A stretch of 24,791 nucleotides of DNA from JAAYJT01 sp037446395 (lineage in GTDB: Bacteria > Bacteroidota > Bacteroidia > Bacteroidales > JAAYJT01), in assembly GCA_037446395.1 (NCBI GenBank), contig JBBIIP010000033.1, forward strand, positions 1-24,791, read 5' to 3'. Below the pieces are notes generated by a model that saw nothing but the letters and a program-made list of their open reading frames with translations, did not search any database and was not told the DNA's origin. Shown piece after piece: positions 24,450 through 24,791 of this stretch; positions within the stretch are counted from its first letter, which is position 1, and each line of letters begins with the position of its first letter. Both the position numbers and the translations under genes were made by a program.

Positions 24450-24533
24450 GTCTGCGACAAGGGGAGTTAATTTATTCGGAATAGGGGGGCAGTTTCACCG
24501 AAATGGGGGGGCAGTATAAACCGGAATATACAC
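24450..24533. mobile_element. Solitary IS21-family-like terminal repeat region
   Basis: Tandem units of about 22 bp: CGGAATAGGGGGGCAGTTTCA (24477-24497, last base approximate), CCGAAATGGGGGGGCAGTATA (from 24498) and a partial CCGGAATATACAC (24521-24533). G-runs followed by CAGTTT and CCGGAAT repeated in this way are typical of the multiple terminal repeats of IS21-like elements in Bacteroidota. The outer tip may be TGTCTGCGACAAG at 24450. No istA or istB gene lies in the window on either side, so this is a relic or solo end lying between the decayed membrane gene and the SanA-like gene. Confidence 0.5.
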
Positions 24534-24572
24534 ATTGGCCACAGTGATGGTAACCGCGTGTTGGTGCAGTAT

Positions 24573-24791
24573 TTATTTTATCGTTATTTTCTCTCCATAA
24601 AATTTCGGTTTCACACGAAAGAGTAAGTCCAGCATTGCCTTATCTCTTGCAATCAATTCTCGGACTTTTGTTTTGTAACTTCTGAAAGAGATAACATCTT
24701 TAGCATTGTAGCCGTAAGCCTCAATCCCTTTCTTTCTGGCTATGTAAACGGCTCTTTCGTTGTGAAACTTCTGGGAAATGACTATAAATGC
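24573..24791 (-). CDS. SanA/YdcF-type (DUF218) protein, C-terminal 72 residues
   Basis: The minus strand is open from the right window edge to TAA at 24575-24573, giving 72 residues. They match the C-terminal end of the SanA (vancomycin high-temperature exclusion) branch of the DUF218 family: ISQKFHNERAVYIARKKGI, then EAYGYNAKDV, a basic helix with KVRELIARDKAMLDLL, and the terminal KPKFYGEKI. SanA-like proteins are small inner-membrane anchored envelope-barrier proteins. The N-terminus with its membrane anchor lies beyond the window. An IS21-like end sits about 40 bp past the stop codon. Confidence 0.8.
   Translation of the reverse strand, partial: AFIVISQKFHNERAVYIARKKGIEAYGYNAKDVISFRSYKTKVRELIARDKAMLDLLFRVKPKFYGEKITIK

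Overview
The window looks like a Bacteroidota chromosome fragment, probably Bacteroidales or a related environmental lineage. Evidence: promoters of the TTG / TAnnTTTG type, mostly no Shine-Dalgarno sequences, signal peptides ending in FAQ or YSQ, a giant secreted beta-helix protein of the kind exported by type IX secretion, a very long alpha-2-macroglobulin and paired DUF3857 proteins. No rRNA, tRNA or CRISPR was seen.

Layout. (1) 1-2772, minus: the N-terminal 924 residues of a huge secreted repeat protein whose stop lies outside the window, with its own promoter. (2) 2992-12799: a dense signalling block. It holds a lone receiver protein (minus), an intact NtrC-type sigma-54 activator (plus), and a minus-strand run encoding a secreted DUF4402-like protein, a 1212-residue 7TM/PAS/GAF histidine kinase, a receiver, an HPt protein and a receiver-kinase hybrid. 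It ends with a second NtrC-type protein whose AAA+ motor motifs are heavily degraded. The kinase, receiver and HPt genes overlap by 4 bp each and together hold every element of a phosphorelay. (3) 13139-19216, plus: a 2025-residue alpha-2-macroglobulin-like protein whose thioester motif is replaced. (4) 19314-19970, minus: a hemolysin III/PAQR membrane protein. (5) 20171-23975, plus: two DUF3857 transglutaminase-like proteins in one transcription unit, the first with a complete Cys-His-Asp triad and the second lacking all three residues. (6) 23976-24791: a decayed small membrane-protein gene, a solitary IS21-like end and the C-terminus of a SanA/YdcF-type (DUF218) protein at the right edge.

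How they may work together (inference). The 10737-5105 run should carry a membrane signal through a His-Asp-His-Asp relay into a cytosolic receiver-kinase, with the neighbouring NtrC activator as a possible output. The right half is an envelope set (A2M, hemolysin III, transglutaminase and pseudo-transglutaminase). A recurrent theme is the pairing of an intact protein with an inactive-looking one: two NtrC proteins, two transglutaminase-like proteins, and an A2M that keeps its fold but has lost its reactive centre.
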